Source: Verrucomicrobia bacterium UBA1200 (GTDB taxonomy: Bacteria; Verrucomicrobiota; Kiritimatiellia; RFP12; UBA1067). Taken from it: DNA of 32,466 nucleotides. How positions within the stretch are numbered: position 1 is the first letter of the stretch; each line of letters starts with the position of its first letter. The stretch lies in the NCBI GenBank assembly GCA_002309765.1, contig DBXY01000065.1, positions 1 through 32,466 of the forward strand, read 5' to 3'. The notes under the pieces were generated by a model. It was not told the DNA's origin, searched no databases, and was given only the letters and a program-made list of their open reading frames with translations. Made by a program: the position numbers and the translations under genes. This document shows positions 22,828-31,009 of the stretch, piece by piece.

Positions 22828-24255
22828 TTAAAGCCGCTCAAACGCGGCGGCGGCGCGGAACAGCACCTCCTCGCGGAACGGGGCTCCCAGCATCTGCACG
22901 CCAACCGGCAAACCGCCCGAAGTATTTCCGCACGGCAGCGAGAATCCGCAGAGTCCGGCCAAATTGGCGGTTACGGTGAAGATGTCGCCGAGATACATTT
23001 TAAGCGGGTCGTCCGCCGCCTCGCCGATTTTATACGCCGGGGTCGGTGCCACCGGAGTCATCAGCAAGTCGCACTGATTAAAGGCTTCGGAGAAATCTTT
23101 CCGGATCAAAGTGCGCACCTTCTGCGCTCGCCCATAATAAGCGTCATAGTAACCGCTGCTCAACACGTATGTACCCAAAATTATGCGGCGTTTAACCTCG
23201 CGCCCGAAACCTTCCGCCCGGCTCCGGGCGTACAGGTCGAACACCCCTTCGGGATCGGCCGCCCGGTGACCGTAACGCACTCCGTCAAACCGGGCCAGGT
23301 TGGCCGAGGCTTCGGCGGTGGCAATGATGTAGTACACCGAAATCGCGTATTCGGTATGCGGCAGGGAAACCTCCACCAACTCCGCGCCGGCGGCGGAACA
23401 ACGCTCAACCGCCGCTTTCACCAGCCTCATAACTTCAGGATCGGCGCCATCTACGTAGTACTCTTTGGGCAGACCGATCTTCAGGCCCTTCATGCCGCCT
23501 TCCATCGCAGCGAGGTAATCCGGCACCGGCAACCGCTGAGTGGTGCCGTCGTGCGGATCGTGTCCCGCCAACACCTGCATCAGCATCGCGGCATCACGCA
23601 CGGTTTTAGTCATCGGACCTACCTGGTCCAGCGAAGACGCATACGCCGTTACTCCGTAACGGGAAACCCGCCCGTATGAGGGTTTGAAACCGACGCACCC
23701 GCAGAACGACGCGGGTTGCCGGATCGACCCGCCGGTATCTGTTCCCAGCGCGGCGATCGCCTCGCCGCCCGCCACCGCCGCGGCGGATCCGCCGCTCGAA
23801 CCGCCCGGCACCCGAATGGGGTCGTGGGGGTTTCTGGTGACTTGGTAGGCGGAGCCTTCGGTGGAAGACCCCATCGCGAATTCGTCCATATTGGTGCGTC
23901 CGCAGAAAACCGCTCCGGCGGTGCGCAGTTTGGCGGTAACCGTGGCGTCATAAGGGGAAACGTAGCCCTGCAGGATTTTTGAGGCGCAAGTGCAGGGCTG
24001 CCCCTTGACGTTAATCAAATCCTTTACCGCCAGCGGCACCCCAAGCAACGGCGCGTCCGCTCCGGCGGCGCGAGCTTGGTCGGCAACCGCCGCCTGATTC
24101 AGCGCCCCCTCCGCATCAACGGTAAGATAAGCGTGAATCGCGCCATCCTTCTCGGCGATGGTGTCCAGCACCGCTTGGGTAAGCTCAACCGACGAAAACT
24201 CTTTCGCTTTGAGTCCTTCTACGGCCACGGCCAATGTCAAATCGTCTATTCTCAT
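22828..24255 (-). CDS. gatA: Aspartyl/glutamyl-tRNA amidotransferase subunit A
   Basis: GatA supplies ammonia from glutamine for converting Glu-tRNA(Gln) or Asp-tRNA(Asn) to the correct aminoacyl-tRNA in the GatCAB complex. From the ATG at 24255 (475 residues) the amidase triad is Lys78 (PLAVKDLINVKG), Ser153 (GGSSGGS) and Ser177 (GTDTGGSIRQ), one position off S. aureus GatA numbering. GTDTGGSIRQPASFCGCVGFKP is the amidase signature. The frame extends 10 codons further upstream, but the chosen start fits the family N-terminus. Neither gatB nor gatC is in the window. It leads a transcript with the two small-function genes downstream; a promoter lies at 24323-24351. Confidence 0.96.
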   Translation of the reverse strand: MRIDDLTLAVAVEGLKAKEFSSVELTQAVLDTIAEKDGAIHAYLTVDAEGALNQAAVADQARAAGADAPLLGVPLAVKDLINVKGQPCTCASKILQGYVSPYDATVTAKLRTAGAVFCGRTNMDEFAMGSSTEGSAYQVTRNPHDPIRVPGGSSGGSAAAVAGGEAIAALGTDTGGSIRQPASFCGCVGFKPSYGRVSRYGVTAYASSLDQVGPMTKTVRDAAMLMQVLAGHDPHDGTTQRLPVPDYLAAMEGGMKGLKIGLPKEYYVDGADPEVMRLVKAAVERCSAAGAELVEVSLPHTEYAISVYYIIATAEASANLARFDGVRYGHRAADPEGVFDLYARSRAEGFGREVKRRIILGTYVLSSGYYDAYYGRAQKVRTLIRKDFSEAFNQCDLLMTPVAPTPAYKIGEAADDPLKMYLGDIFTVTANLAGLCGFSLPCGNTSGGLPVGVQMLGAPFREEVLFRAAAAFERL

Positions 24256-24322
24256 CTCAGATCTCTCTTCCACGCGCAGAATCAATGCGGTACACTATTC
24301 CAACCCCGCAAAAAACAGTGTT

Positions 24323-24351
24323 ATCATACCGTTTTCACGCCAAAGAAACAA
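24323..24351 (-). promoter_or_regulatory. Candidate promoter for gatA
   Basis: On the minus strand TTGTTT (24346-24351), a 17-nt spacer and TATGAT (24323-24328), about 68 nt before the gatA start. The -10 is good and the -35 is weak. Confidence 0.5.
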
Positions 24352-24391
24352 GCCGAAAAAGCCATCCGCGGAAACATTGCCTACGATGGCA

Positions 24392-25660
24392 TTATTCATC
24401 AGCCTGTACCGTGACCGCTGCGCGGGCGGCGGGCAAACAGGATTCCGCGGTGGCACGGTCTCGCGCCAAAAGCCGCATCAGCGGCTGACCCGCCTCGACC
24501 TGCTCTCCAACCTGAACCAGACGGTCAACCCCGGCGGCGGGATCGATGGTGTCGGTGACCTGCTGGCGTCCGCCGCCTAACCGTAACACTACGCGTCCAA
24601 TGGCCTCGGCGTCCACATCGGTAACTTTACCGCCGTTCTCTGCCGACACCTCCACCGCCGCGCCGGGCTGAGGCAAACATTCGGAATGGTCGATAAACGC
24701 CGGATCTCCCCCCTGCGCCACCACCATGCGACGAAACACTTCCAACGCCGACCCGTCGTCTAATTTGGCGTAAAGCGCTACCTTCGCCTGTTCTAAATCC
24801 GGATACGTCCCGGCGGTTACCGCCATTCTCGCCGTCAGCTCCACCGTCAGATCGCGGGTATCCTGCGGGCCGGCTCCGCGTAGCGTCTCCACCGCTTCGC
24901 GCACCTCCACGGCGTTGCCGGCAGTCCGACCGAGCGGACGGTTCATGTCAGTAATCAGAGCGTCGGTCTTGCGTCCCAACGCCCGTCCGACCCGGCACAG
25001 CGAATCCGCCAACTTCCGCGCGTCTTCCGGGGTGCGCATAAAGGCGGCCCGGCCGCATTTAACATCAAACACCAGCGTTTGCGCCCCTTCGGCGAGTTTC
25101 TTGGACATAATGCTGGCGGTAATCAACGGGACGCTGGGCACAGTGCCGGTCACATCGCGCAGCGCGTACAGTTTCTTGTCCGCCGGGGCAAGCCGGTCGG
25201 TCTGACCGATGATGGAACATCCCACCTCGGAAACCACCCGCTTAAAGGCATCAACGTCAAGCCGTGTGTTGTATCCCGAAATGGACTCCAGTTTGTCCAG
25301 CGTTCCGCCGGTGATGCCCAGACCGCGCCCGGAAATCATCGGCACCGCCAATCCGGCGGTTACCGCCAACGGCGCAAGCATCAGCGAAATTTTGTCGCCG
25401 ATACCGCCGGTGGAGTGCTTGTCCGCCGTGGGGCAAGGCCAGTTTTCAAACGAAAGCAGATCGCCGGAACGCATCATCGCGTCAGTCAGTACCGCCGTTT
25501 CCTCGTCGGTCATTCCACGAAAGTAAATCGCCATCGCCAGCGCGGACATTTGGTATTCGGGGATATCCCCGACAGTAAAACCGTGAATAAACGACCGGAT
25601 TTCCGATTCGTCCAAAACCCCGCCGTCGCGTTTCTTCTCGATAACCCATTGCGGTACCAT
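24392..25660 (-). CDS. deoA: Thymidine/pyrimidine-nucleoside phosphorylase
   Basis: Catalyses phosphorolysis of thymidine or related pyrimidine nucleosides to base and (deoxy)ribose 1-phosphate for salvage and catabolism. The 422 residues contain the phosphate-binding KHSTGGIGDK (81-90) and the family signature SGRGLGITGGTLDKLE (110-125). The C-terminal alpha/beta domain ends with a biotin-carboxyl-carrier-like barrel. ATG 25660 is preceded by GGAGG; the longer upstream frame overlaps the previous gene and is rejected. Strict thymidine (DeoA) versus broader pyrimidine (Pdp) specificity cannot be read. It follows the DUF1232 membrane gene by 20 nt. Confidence 0.93.
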   Translation of the reverse strand: MVPQWVIEKKRDGGVLDESEIRSFIHGFTVGDIPEYQMSALAMAIYFRGMTDEETAVLTDAMMRSGDLLSFENWPCPTADKHSTGGIGDKISLMLAPLAVTAGLAVPMISGRGLGITGGTLDKLESISGYNTRLDVDAFKRVVSEVGCSIIGQTDRLAPADKKLYALRDVTGTVPSVPLITASIMSKKLAEGAQTLVFDVKCGRAAFMRTPEDARKLADSLCRVGRALGRKTDALITDMNRPLGRTAGNAVEVREAVETLRGAGPQDTRDLTVELTARMAVTAGTYPDLEQAKVALYAKLDDGSALEVFRRMVVAQGGDPAFIDHSECLPQPGAAVEVSAENGGKVTDVDAEAIGRVVLRLGGGRQQVTDTIDPAAGVDRLVQVGEQVEAGQPLMRLLARDRATAESCLPAARAAVTVQADE

Positions 25661-25680
25661 AGTAACCTCCGTTGTTCGCG

Positions 25681-26862
25681 TCACGCTTCCGGCAACAACC
25701 GGTTTTTGCGCCGCAGCGATACCAATTCGCGCCATGCCGCGCCGCCGCCAAGCGTCACCACCACAAAATCGTCAATCGCCCCCACTACCGGCAACGCGTC
25801 TGGGAACAGGTCGATAGGCGTAAGCCACCACAACAGCGCTATCACGCCCACCACCACGCTGCGAGGCACCAGCGCCACCTCCAGCCAACTCCGGTCGCAA
25901 AGGTACAATCCCGGAGCGGGCGAGAGCGTTCCCGCCCCCTGCGCGTAAGAAACGGCCAGCAGCTCATGCTCGGAAACCAGCCGGTTGAGAATCGCCGGTG
26001 CGATGATGTTGTGCACGGTTTCGGAATCTACCCCGAACTGCTCCACGTAACAGCGGCGGATGATTTCATAGGCGGTTTTGGGCGCGATCTTCCCGTCGGC
26101 GCACACTTTCTTCAAGATGCGGATGGAGCAACGACGCTCCGCCTCGTCGGTCACATTGCGCAACCGCAGCGCGATGTTGCGGTCGATAATCTCCGGGGTG
26201 ACGTCGCGAAATTGCATGGCAATCCCAGTAATCATCAGCAGAACCCCGGCCACGAAAGTCAGCGATGGCGGGCAAACCGCATCGGACAGCGTGAACGCAA
26301 TCAGGAACACCAGCGTGGTAACCACCAGACCGACCTTGAGCATTTTGTTTTTGGCGGCGGTGAGCGACATGCATATCAGCGCAAACAGCAGCGCGGCTTT
26401 GGGCGAAGCGAACAATTCCTTTATGGGGTTGGGGATCAAATCCAGCAGCCCCACCAGATTCGCCCCGGATTTGAATGCCGACTTAACATGCCCCAACAGC
26501 GAACCGCCGCTTACCACCATCCGTTCCGACGGTGCGCCGATCAACCGGCCCAACATCATCGCCATCGGAAGGATCAGCAGAAACTGCAGGACAAGATTGC
26601 CACCGCGGCTGTGGCCGAGGTAACACCAGTCAAAACTGATTGTCGTGACCAAAACGAAACTGATCAGAATCACAAACCCGCCCTGCGCATAGGTGAAAAG
26701 GTCCTGTCCGTACCACGGGTCTTGCGCCATCAGCACCGCCGCAAACAGATACAGCAGCGCCACGACAAACCACTTCGGGGTGCAAAAACTCTCAACCCCG
26801 GCGTCTGGGAACCGGCGTTGCCGGGAAAAGAACTCGTCAACGGCTTCCAACAATTTGCTCAT
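25681..26862 (-). CDS. Multi-pass membrane protein with C-terminal DUF1232
   Basis: A 393-residue inner-membrane protein. The N-terminal half has about five or six hydrophobic segments (WFVVALLYLFAAVLMA, GGFVILISFVLVTT and others). The middle, about residues 220-310, is charged and soluble (DRNIALRLRNVTDEAERRCSIRILKKV). The end carries a DUF1232/YkvA-like segment, LLWWLTPIDLFPDALPVVGAIDDFVVV. DUF1232 is a short membrane-associated domain of unknown function. The start codon overlaps the stop of the preceding membrane-protein gene by 4 nt, so the two are coupled and probably form one membrane assembly. Confidence 0.7.
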   Translation of the reverse strand: MSKLLEAVDEFFSRQRRFPDAGVESFCTPKWFVVALLYLFAAVLMAQDPWYGQDLFTYAQGGFVILISFVLVTTISFDWCYLGHSRGGNLVLQFLLILPMAMMLGRLIGAPSERMVVSGGSLLGHVKSAFKSGANLVGLLDLIPNPIKELFASPKAALLFALICMSLTAAKNKMLKVGLVVTTLVFLIAFTLSDAVCPPSLTFVAGVLLMITGIAMQFRDVTPEIIDRNIALRLRNVTDEAERRCSIRILKKVCADGKIAPKTAYEIIRRCYVEQFGVDSETVHNIIAPAILNRLVSEHELLAVSYAQGAGTLSPAPGLYLCDRSWLEVALVPRSVVVGVIALLWWLTPIDLFPDALPVVGAIDDFVVVTLGGGAAWRELVSLRRKNRLLPEA

Positions 26863-27980
26863 TGCGGATTCCTCCCGTTAGTCAGTTTGGCTTCCAAACG
26901 GGCAATGCGCAATTCAACCCATTTGCGATCCACCGCCTTGCCGTCCACCCGTTTGCGGAACCACTCCCACGAATGCCACACCTGAAGCACGTTCAGCAAC
27001 TCTTTCCACAGTTTCAATTCCTGGCGTATCTGCGCGTCCGATTCCGGGACCTGATTCACCTCGCGGACGGCATCGGAAAATATCTCCAGCGAATCGTCGT
27101 CTAGTTTTCGTCCCATGCAAATCCAGCGTTTCAGCAACGTGTCGCAAAGCAGCAAACGGAATCTCCACTCGCGCTCTCCCAACTCGTCCGCGTCCTTGCC
27201 GCCGGAAAGCCGCGCCTGCGCCATCACGCGCAACCGAGTCTCGCACTCGCGCTGAATGGCGGCCAGCGATTCCAGGGTATTGCGCCGAACCTCGGCCGAC
27301 GGACTGCCGCTGCGGGAAAGTTGGGTCGCCACCCGGTCCAACCGCGACCGGGCGCGATAATAAACCGCCACCTCGGAATCCGGGTCGATGGTCAACAACC
27401 GCTGGCACTGCTTGGTCAATTCCTGCGGCTGCCGCAACAGATAAAGCGCGTCCAGATACACCGCCCAAACCCGAATCCATTTACGGTTGGTCTCACGGTC
27501 GCCCCCCAACCCGTTGAGGGTGGTAGCGCAAAAATCCACCAGTTCGTTGAAACGGCGTTCGCGCCTAAAACCCTCGATTTCCAGCAGCGCCCGCTGTACC
27601 GGCGACGGCTGTTTGAGCTTGGCCGCCGCCTTAACCTCGTCTCCGCTCAACACCCCGACGAACACATCCGGCACCGCCGGCACGGGGCGACGGAAGAAAC
27701 GGCCCCAAGGTAAAAAACGATAACAAACCGCAACGCTGATTGCCGCAAAAATCAATACCGGCAACAGCTCGTAGAAAGAACGGCTGCGCTTTTGGCTTTC
27801 CAATGTCCCGATGCTGTTGGTCAGCCCCTCTTCGGCATCAACCCGAGACAAATCGGCCGGACCCAGTTGGCGGGTGACCGGCAAAGGCAATCCCCGGGAA
27901 TCACCGTACCCGGTCAATTCCCGTTCCAACGTGCCGCGCGCCACCATCAAATCGCCATTTTGCCCATCAGACTGCATCAT
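26859..27980 (-). CDS. Single-pass membrane protein of unknown function
   Basis: A protein of about 373 residues with a polar N-terminal 70 residues, one membrane span (LLPVLIFAAISVAVCYRFLPW) and a helical 280-residue C-terminal domain. That domain recalls solenoid (TPR-like) repeats (FNELVDFCATTLNGLG, QELTKQCQRLLTIDPDSEVAVYYRA). No enzyme motif is seen. The ATG at 27980 follows GAGGTGG; a GTG two codons earlier is also possible. It heads the minus-strand run that continues into the DUF1232 protein and thymidine phosphorylase. Upstream of it the accessory repeat region begins. Confidence 0.6.
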   Translation of the reverse strand: MMQSDGQNGDLMVARGTLERELTGYGDSRGLPLPVTRQLGPADLSRVDAEEGLTNSIGTLESQKRSRSFYELLPVLIFAAISVAVCYRFLPWGRFFRRPVPAVPDVFVGVLSGDEVKAAAKLKQPSPVQRALLEIEGFRRERRFNELVDFCATTLNGLGGDRETNRKWIRVWAVYLDALYLLRQPQELTKQCQRLLTIDPDSEVAVYYRARSRLDRVATQLSRSGSPSAEVRRNTLESLAAIQRECETRLRVMAQARLSGGKDADELGEREWRFRLLLCDTLLKRWICMGRKLDDDSLEIFSDAVREVNQVPESDAQIRQELKLWKELLNVLQVWHSWEWFRKRVDGKAVDRKWVELRIARLEAKLTNGRNPQ

Positions 27981-28058
27981 CTCCACCTCGTTTCATACCT
28001 TACCATTAACGGTCAGGAAATTCAAGGTAGATTTTCCAAATTCTACATGGTCTGCATG

Positions 28059-28133
28059 TTCTGCACGGCTTCTTGTCTCCACACCTCATTCTTTTTTGGC
28101 CGCAAAGGGCGCATAGGGCGCAAAGAAGAGTCG
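28059..28133. repeat. Repeat family A, left copy (75 bp)
   Basis: A 75-bp sequence beginning TTCTGCACGG and ending AAGAAGAGTCG, with a GGGCGCATAGGGCGCAAAG core. It matches 30163-30237 in the same orientation with two mismatches. Confidence 0.9.
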
Positions 28134-28212
28134 CTGGGGGCTGTTTAATTAAAGTTGGCCTGTATGCGTTTTGAACCGTGTAGAACGGGTAGAAACCAGA
28201 GGAGAGAATGAA

Positions 28213-28330
28213 GAGATTGGGAATGAAAAATGAAGAGATAAGAGTGAAGAGTTGAGGTAATAATTTTTCACTCTTAATTCTGTTTTTCATTTCCCTACTT
28301 GTCCTCCGCAGCCTCGGCGGAGGAGGAACC
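28213..28330. repeat. Repeat family B, left copy (118 bp)
   Basis: Matches 30031-30143 in the same orientation with a 7-bp gap, a 2-bp gap and a few substitutions. It contains two hairpins: AAGAGTGAA/TTCACTCTT and CCTCCGC/GCGGAGG with a seven-base loop. Together with repeat A it fills the gene-free stretch 28010-28440. Confidence 0.9.
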
Positions 28331-28441
28331 ACCGCACCACCTAACCACCGCACTATTTAACCTCAGACTTACACGACCCGCCACTCTTTGCGAACTTAGC
28401 GCTATTTGCGGCTAAACATAAAATGGCGACTGACGAACATG

Positions 28442-28485
28442 GGGGTAAAAGGGGTAGTTTTCACCGTACAACAAGATTTTACCCC
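28442..28485. repeat. Inverted repeat upstream of the DUF4143 ATPase
   Basis: Perfect nine-base arms GGGGTAAAA (28442-28450) and TTTTACCCC (28477-28485) with 26 bases between. Its role is unknown. Confidence 0.6.
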
Positions 28486-28534
28486 TTCATCCTTTGATGT
28501 GGGACACGCTTTCCGATATGCTATGGCCATGCCT

Positions 28535-28572
28535 GTTTTGATCTTCTGTGCAAACGCACAAAAGTTCCAAGC
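28535..28572 (+). repeat. 38-bp direct repeat, copy 1 (upstream of promoter)
   Basis: Pattern G-TTTGA-CTTC-GTGCAAACGCAC followed by -AA-TTC-AAGC. It matches 28613-28650 at 31 of 38 positions, exactly 78 bp apart. The GTGCAAACGCAC core is itself a small hairpin (GTGC/GCAC). Confidence 0.8.
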
Positions 28573-28576
28573 CAAC

Positions 28577-28606
28577 CTTGACTTGGTCAAGTGAAAGTGG
28601 TACTAT
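28577..28606 (+). promoter_or_regulatory. Promoter with overlapping palindrome for the DUF4143 ATPase
   Basis: TTGACT (28578-28583), a 17-nt spacer and TACTAT (28601-28606). A perfect palindrome CTTGACttgGTCAAG (28577-28591) covers the -35 box, suggesting repressor control. The promoter is bracketed by the 38-bp direct repeats. Confidence 0.75.
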
Positions 28607-28612
28607 ACCCGC

Positions 28613-28650
28613 GCTTTGAACTTCCGTGCAAACGCACGTAACTTCAAAGC
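28613..28650 (+). repeat. 38-bp direct repeat, copy 2 (at the transcript start)
   Basis: Second copy of the 28535-28572 repeat, placed right after the predicted start of transcription and just before the AGGAG site. This copy is also nearly palindromic overall (CTTTGAA ... TTCAAAG), so the 5' end of the mRNA could fold. Confidence 0.8.
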
Positions 28651-28662
28651 AGGAGAATTCCG

Positions 28663-29994
28663 ATGATCATCAAGCGAAACATCCTTCTGAACAAGCTTAT
28701 CCAAGCAAAAAGTCACCATCTCATCAAAATTCTGGTTGGCATGAGACGTTGCGGCAAAAGCTTTCTCCTCTTCAATCTCTTCAAGCAACATCTGCTTGAG
28801 AGTGGCATTCCGCCAGACCATATCGTCGAAATCGACCTTGAATCCGACGACCTTCTTTTCTGCCGCGATGCAATCACCCTCGGCAAGGAGATTCGCGCTC
28901 GACTTCCCGCTGACGATGCCCCTTGTTTCGTGCTTATCGATGAAATCCAGCATGCCGAACCAATACTGCCGGAAGGCACTGATCTCTCGCGCCTGCGCCC
29001 CGATGATCGCCAAAAAGCCTACATAACCTTCTACCATGTCCTCAACGGGCTTCTCAAGCGCAAAAACATCTCCACATACGTCACCGGTTCCAACGCCGAC
29101 CTTCTCTCGAAGGATGTAGCCACCGAGTTCCGAGGACGCGGCGAAACCATCATGGTGACCCCGCTTTCGCTCGCAGAGTTCGCCGAAACGATGCCGCAGG
29201 CTCGGGATTTCTTCCAAATCCGTGACGCCTACCTCACTTTCGGCGGACTCCCTGAATGTGCACTTCTTGATACCGAATCCGAAAAACGGAGGTACCTTGA
29301 CAACCTCAATGCGACCATCTACCTCCGGGACATCATCCAGCGATACAACCTCAAGAACGACGCCCTGCTTGAAATCGTGGCTGACACGGCCATGAGTAAC
29401 ATCGGTTGCCTTTCCAATCCCACAAAGCTCAGCAACGCAATCAACTCCACCGGCAAGCTTGTCTGCAATGAAACGACCGTTCGCAAATACCTCGGATACC
29501 TTGAATCGGCTTTCCTCATCCAGAATGCGCGGCTCTTCAATTTGCGCGGGAACCGCTATCTTGACTATCCATCCAAATACTATGCAGTCGATACCGGCAT
29601 CCGCAATTCGCGGCTCAACTTCCGGCAGGATGAAAACACGCATCTCATGGAGAACGCCATCTACAACGAACTCGTCAGACGTGACTACGCGGTGGATGTC
29701 GGCGCCGTGGAGATGTTCGCGACCGTCAACGGCAAGCGCTGCCGCAAGCGGTACGAAGTAGATTTTGTCGTCAACAAAGGCGACATGCGCTTTTACATCC
29801 AGTCCGCTTGGGACATCCCCGACAACGAAAAGCGCGAACAGGAAACCTTTTCTCTCCGCCACATCGGGGACAATTTCCGTAAGGTTATTGTGACTGGTAA
29901 TCCATACGAAAAGCCATGGACCGACCGCAACGGCATCACCTTCATTGGCATTGTGCCGTTCCTTCTTGATCCCAAATCGCTGGAAACACTTTGA
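28663..29994 (+). CDS. DUF4143-type AAA ATPase
   Basis: A 443-residue ATPase of the AAA_14/DUF4143 group, widespread in archaea and gut bacteria as lineage-specific paralogues. Walker A is GMRRCGKS (26-33) and Walker B CFVLIDEIQ (87-95); a sensor-like TYVTGSNADLLS follows. The C-terminal DUF4143 part contains an EVDFVV...YIQSAW region that resembles a PD-(D/E)XK nuclease core. The biological role of the family is unsettled; defence, toxin-like or mobile functions have been proposed. AGGAG lies 8 nt before the ATG. It is the only plus-strand gene in a minus-strand neighbourhood and is flanked by two repeat families, so it is probably acquired. Confidence 0.88.
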   Translation: MIIKRNILLNKLIQAKSHHLIKILVGMRRCGKSFLLFNLFKQHLLESGIPPDHIVEIDLESDDLLFCRDAITLGKEIRARLPADDAPCFVLIDEIQHAEPILPEGTDLSRLRPDDRQKAYITFYHVLNGLLKRKNISTYVTGSNADLLSKDVATEFRGRGETIMVTPLSLAEFAETMPQARDFFQIRDAYLTFGGLPECALLDTESEKRRYLDNLNATIYLRDIIQRYNLKNDALLEIVADTAMSNIGCLSNPTKLSNAINSTGKLVCNETTVRKYLGYLESAFLIQNARLFNLRGNRYLDYPSKYYAVDTGIRNSRLNFRQDENTHLMENAIYNELVRRDYAVDVGAVEMFATVNGKRCRKRYEVDFVVNKGDMRFYIQSAWDIPDNEKREQETFSLRHIGDNFRKVIVTGNPYEKPWTDRNGITFIGIVPFLLDPKSLETL

Positions 29995-30006
29995 TGAACC
30001 GGGAGT

Positions 30007-30034
30007 TACGAGTGACGAACTACGAGTGACGAGA
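30007..30034. repeat. Tandem TACGAGTGACGAAC repeat
   Basis: Two copies of a 14-bp unit (TACGAGTGACGAAC, then TACGAGTGACGAGA) 13 nt after the ATPase stop codon. Confidence 0.6.
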
Positions 30035-30143
30035 TTGGGAATGAAGAGATAAGAATGAAGAGTTGATGCAATAATTTTTCACTCTTAATTCTTAGTTTTT
30101 CATTTCCCTACTTGTCCTCCGCAGCCTCGGCGAAGGAGGAACC
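30031..30143. repeat. Repeat family B, right copy (113 bp)
   Basis: Second copy of the 28213-28330 repeat. The GC hairpin near its end is imperfect here (GCGAAGG instead of GCGGAGG). Confidence 0.9.
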
Positions 30144-30162
30144 GTCCAACTGTCAAACGATA

Positions 30163-30237
30163 TTCTGCACGGTTTCTTGTCTCAACACCTCATTCTTTTT
30201 TGGCCGCAAAGGGCGCATAGGGCGCAAAGAAGAGTCG
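30163..30237. repeat. Repeat family A, right copy (75 bp)
   Basis: Second copy of the 28059-28133 repeat with two mismatches. The order of families is A-B on the left of the ATPase gene and B-A on the right, all in the same orientation. Confidence 0.9.
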
Positions 30238-30251
30238 TTAGCAGCTAGTTA

Positions 30252-30290
30252 CAACCGCCAAACTGTCAAACCGTCAAACTGTCAAACGGC
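30252..30290. repeat. Tandem AACTGTCAA tract
   Basis: About four copies of a 9-bp AACTGTCAA/ACCGTCAAA unit ending eight bases before the stop codon of the cyclo-ligase gene. A single related unit also lies at 30147-30156. No gene is seen in 29995-30297. Confidence 0.7.
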
Positions 30291-30297
30291 CTCGGCT

Positions 30298-30975
30298 TTA
30301 GGTTTCGGAATGGCCGGGTTTTTCAACTTTCGGCAAAACGCAGTTCACCACCCGTTTTTCCGTTATTACCGTGCCGACCCTTATGTCGTGAGTCTCCGAT
30401 GGCAAACTGAAGTTCATCAGCTGCCAATCGTATGCCACCCCGAAACGCAACACGCTGGGGCGCATATCCTTGAACATCCGGTCGTAATACCCGCCGCCAT
30501 AGCCCAACCGTCCGCCGTAGGTGTCAAACGCCAAGCCGGGAGTAATTACCGCGTCTATGCTCCACGCCGGCACTTCAATGATCTCCGCCGGTTCGCGTAC
30601 GCCGAATTTCCCCGTGCGCAACGGCATTCTCGGCGACAGCAACGCGAAACGATAACGCTTGTCTTCTTCTTTCCAAGAGGGTACGCAAACGGTTTTGCCC
30701 AGCGACCAGGCCGCACGGATCAAATACCGCATCGGCAACTCGTGGCCGATACTGAGGTAAACGCTCACGGTCTGGGTCCGGGTGAACAGACCGACCGGCA
30801 ACTGCACCAGATTGCCCGTCACCGCCCGGGCCGCGTCACGGCGCTCTCTTTCACTGAACAGGCGGCGGTAGGCTCTGACCGCGTTCCTGATCTCATCTTT
30901 CCCGGCGTTTGCCAGCGCCGAGCTGTCAAACGGTTCACGTTTCTTCTCTTTTTTCTTATCGCGAATCTCAACCAT
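30298..30975 (-). CDS. 5-formyltetrahydrofolate cyclo-ligase
   Basis: Converts 5-formyltetrahydrofolate to 5,10-methenyltetrahydrofolate with ATP, returning the storage folate to one-carbon metabolism. The 225-residue protein carries the family signature ITPGLAFDTYGGRLGYGGGYYDR and, N-terminally, a YRRLFSERERRDAAR helix. The first 25 residues are unusually lysine-rich (EIRDKKKEKKREP). I chose the ATG at 30975, which follows a GGGGG run; longer starts use TTG or GTG. It lies 34 nt after the DUF58 gene, so it probably belongs to the same transcript. Confidence 0.93.
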   Translation of the reverse strand: MVEIRDKKKEKKREPFDSSALANAGKDEIRNAVRAYRRLFSERERRDAARAVTGNLVQLPVGLFTRTQTVSVYLSIGHELPMRYLIRAAWSLGKTVCVPSWKEEDKRYRFALLSPRMPLRTGKFGVREPAEIIEVPAWSIDAVITPGLAFDTYGGRLGYGGGYYDRMFKDMRPSVLRFGVAYDWQLMNFSLPSETHDIRVGTVITEKRVVNCVLPKVEKPGHSET

Positions 30976-31009
30976 CCCCACTACCCCCGACAAAATCCCG
31001 GCAGCCGCT

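Noticed and set aside
28059..30237. Insertion sequence or composite transposon
   Set aside because: The flanking repeats are direct and in A-B/B-A order, with no terminal inverted repeats, target duplication or transposase.
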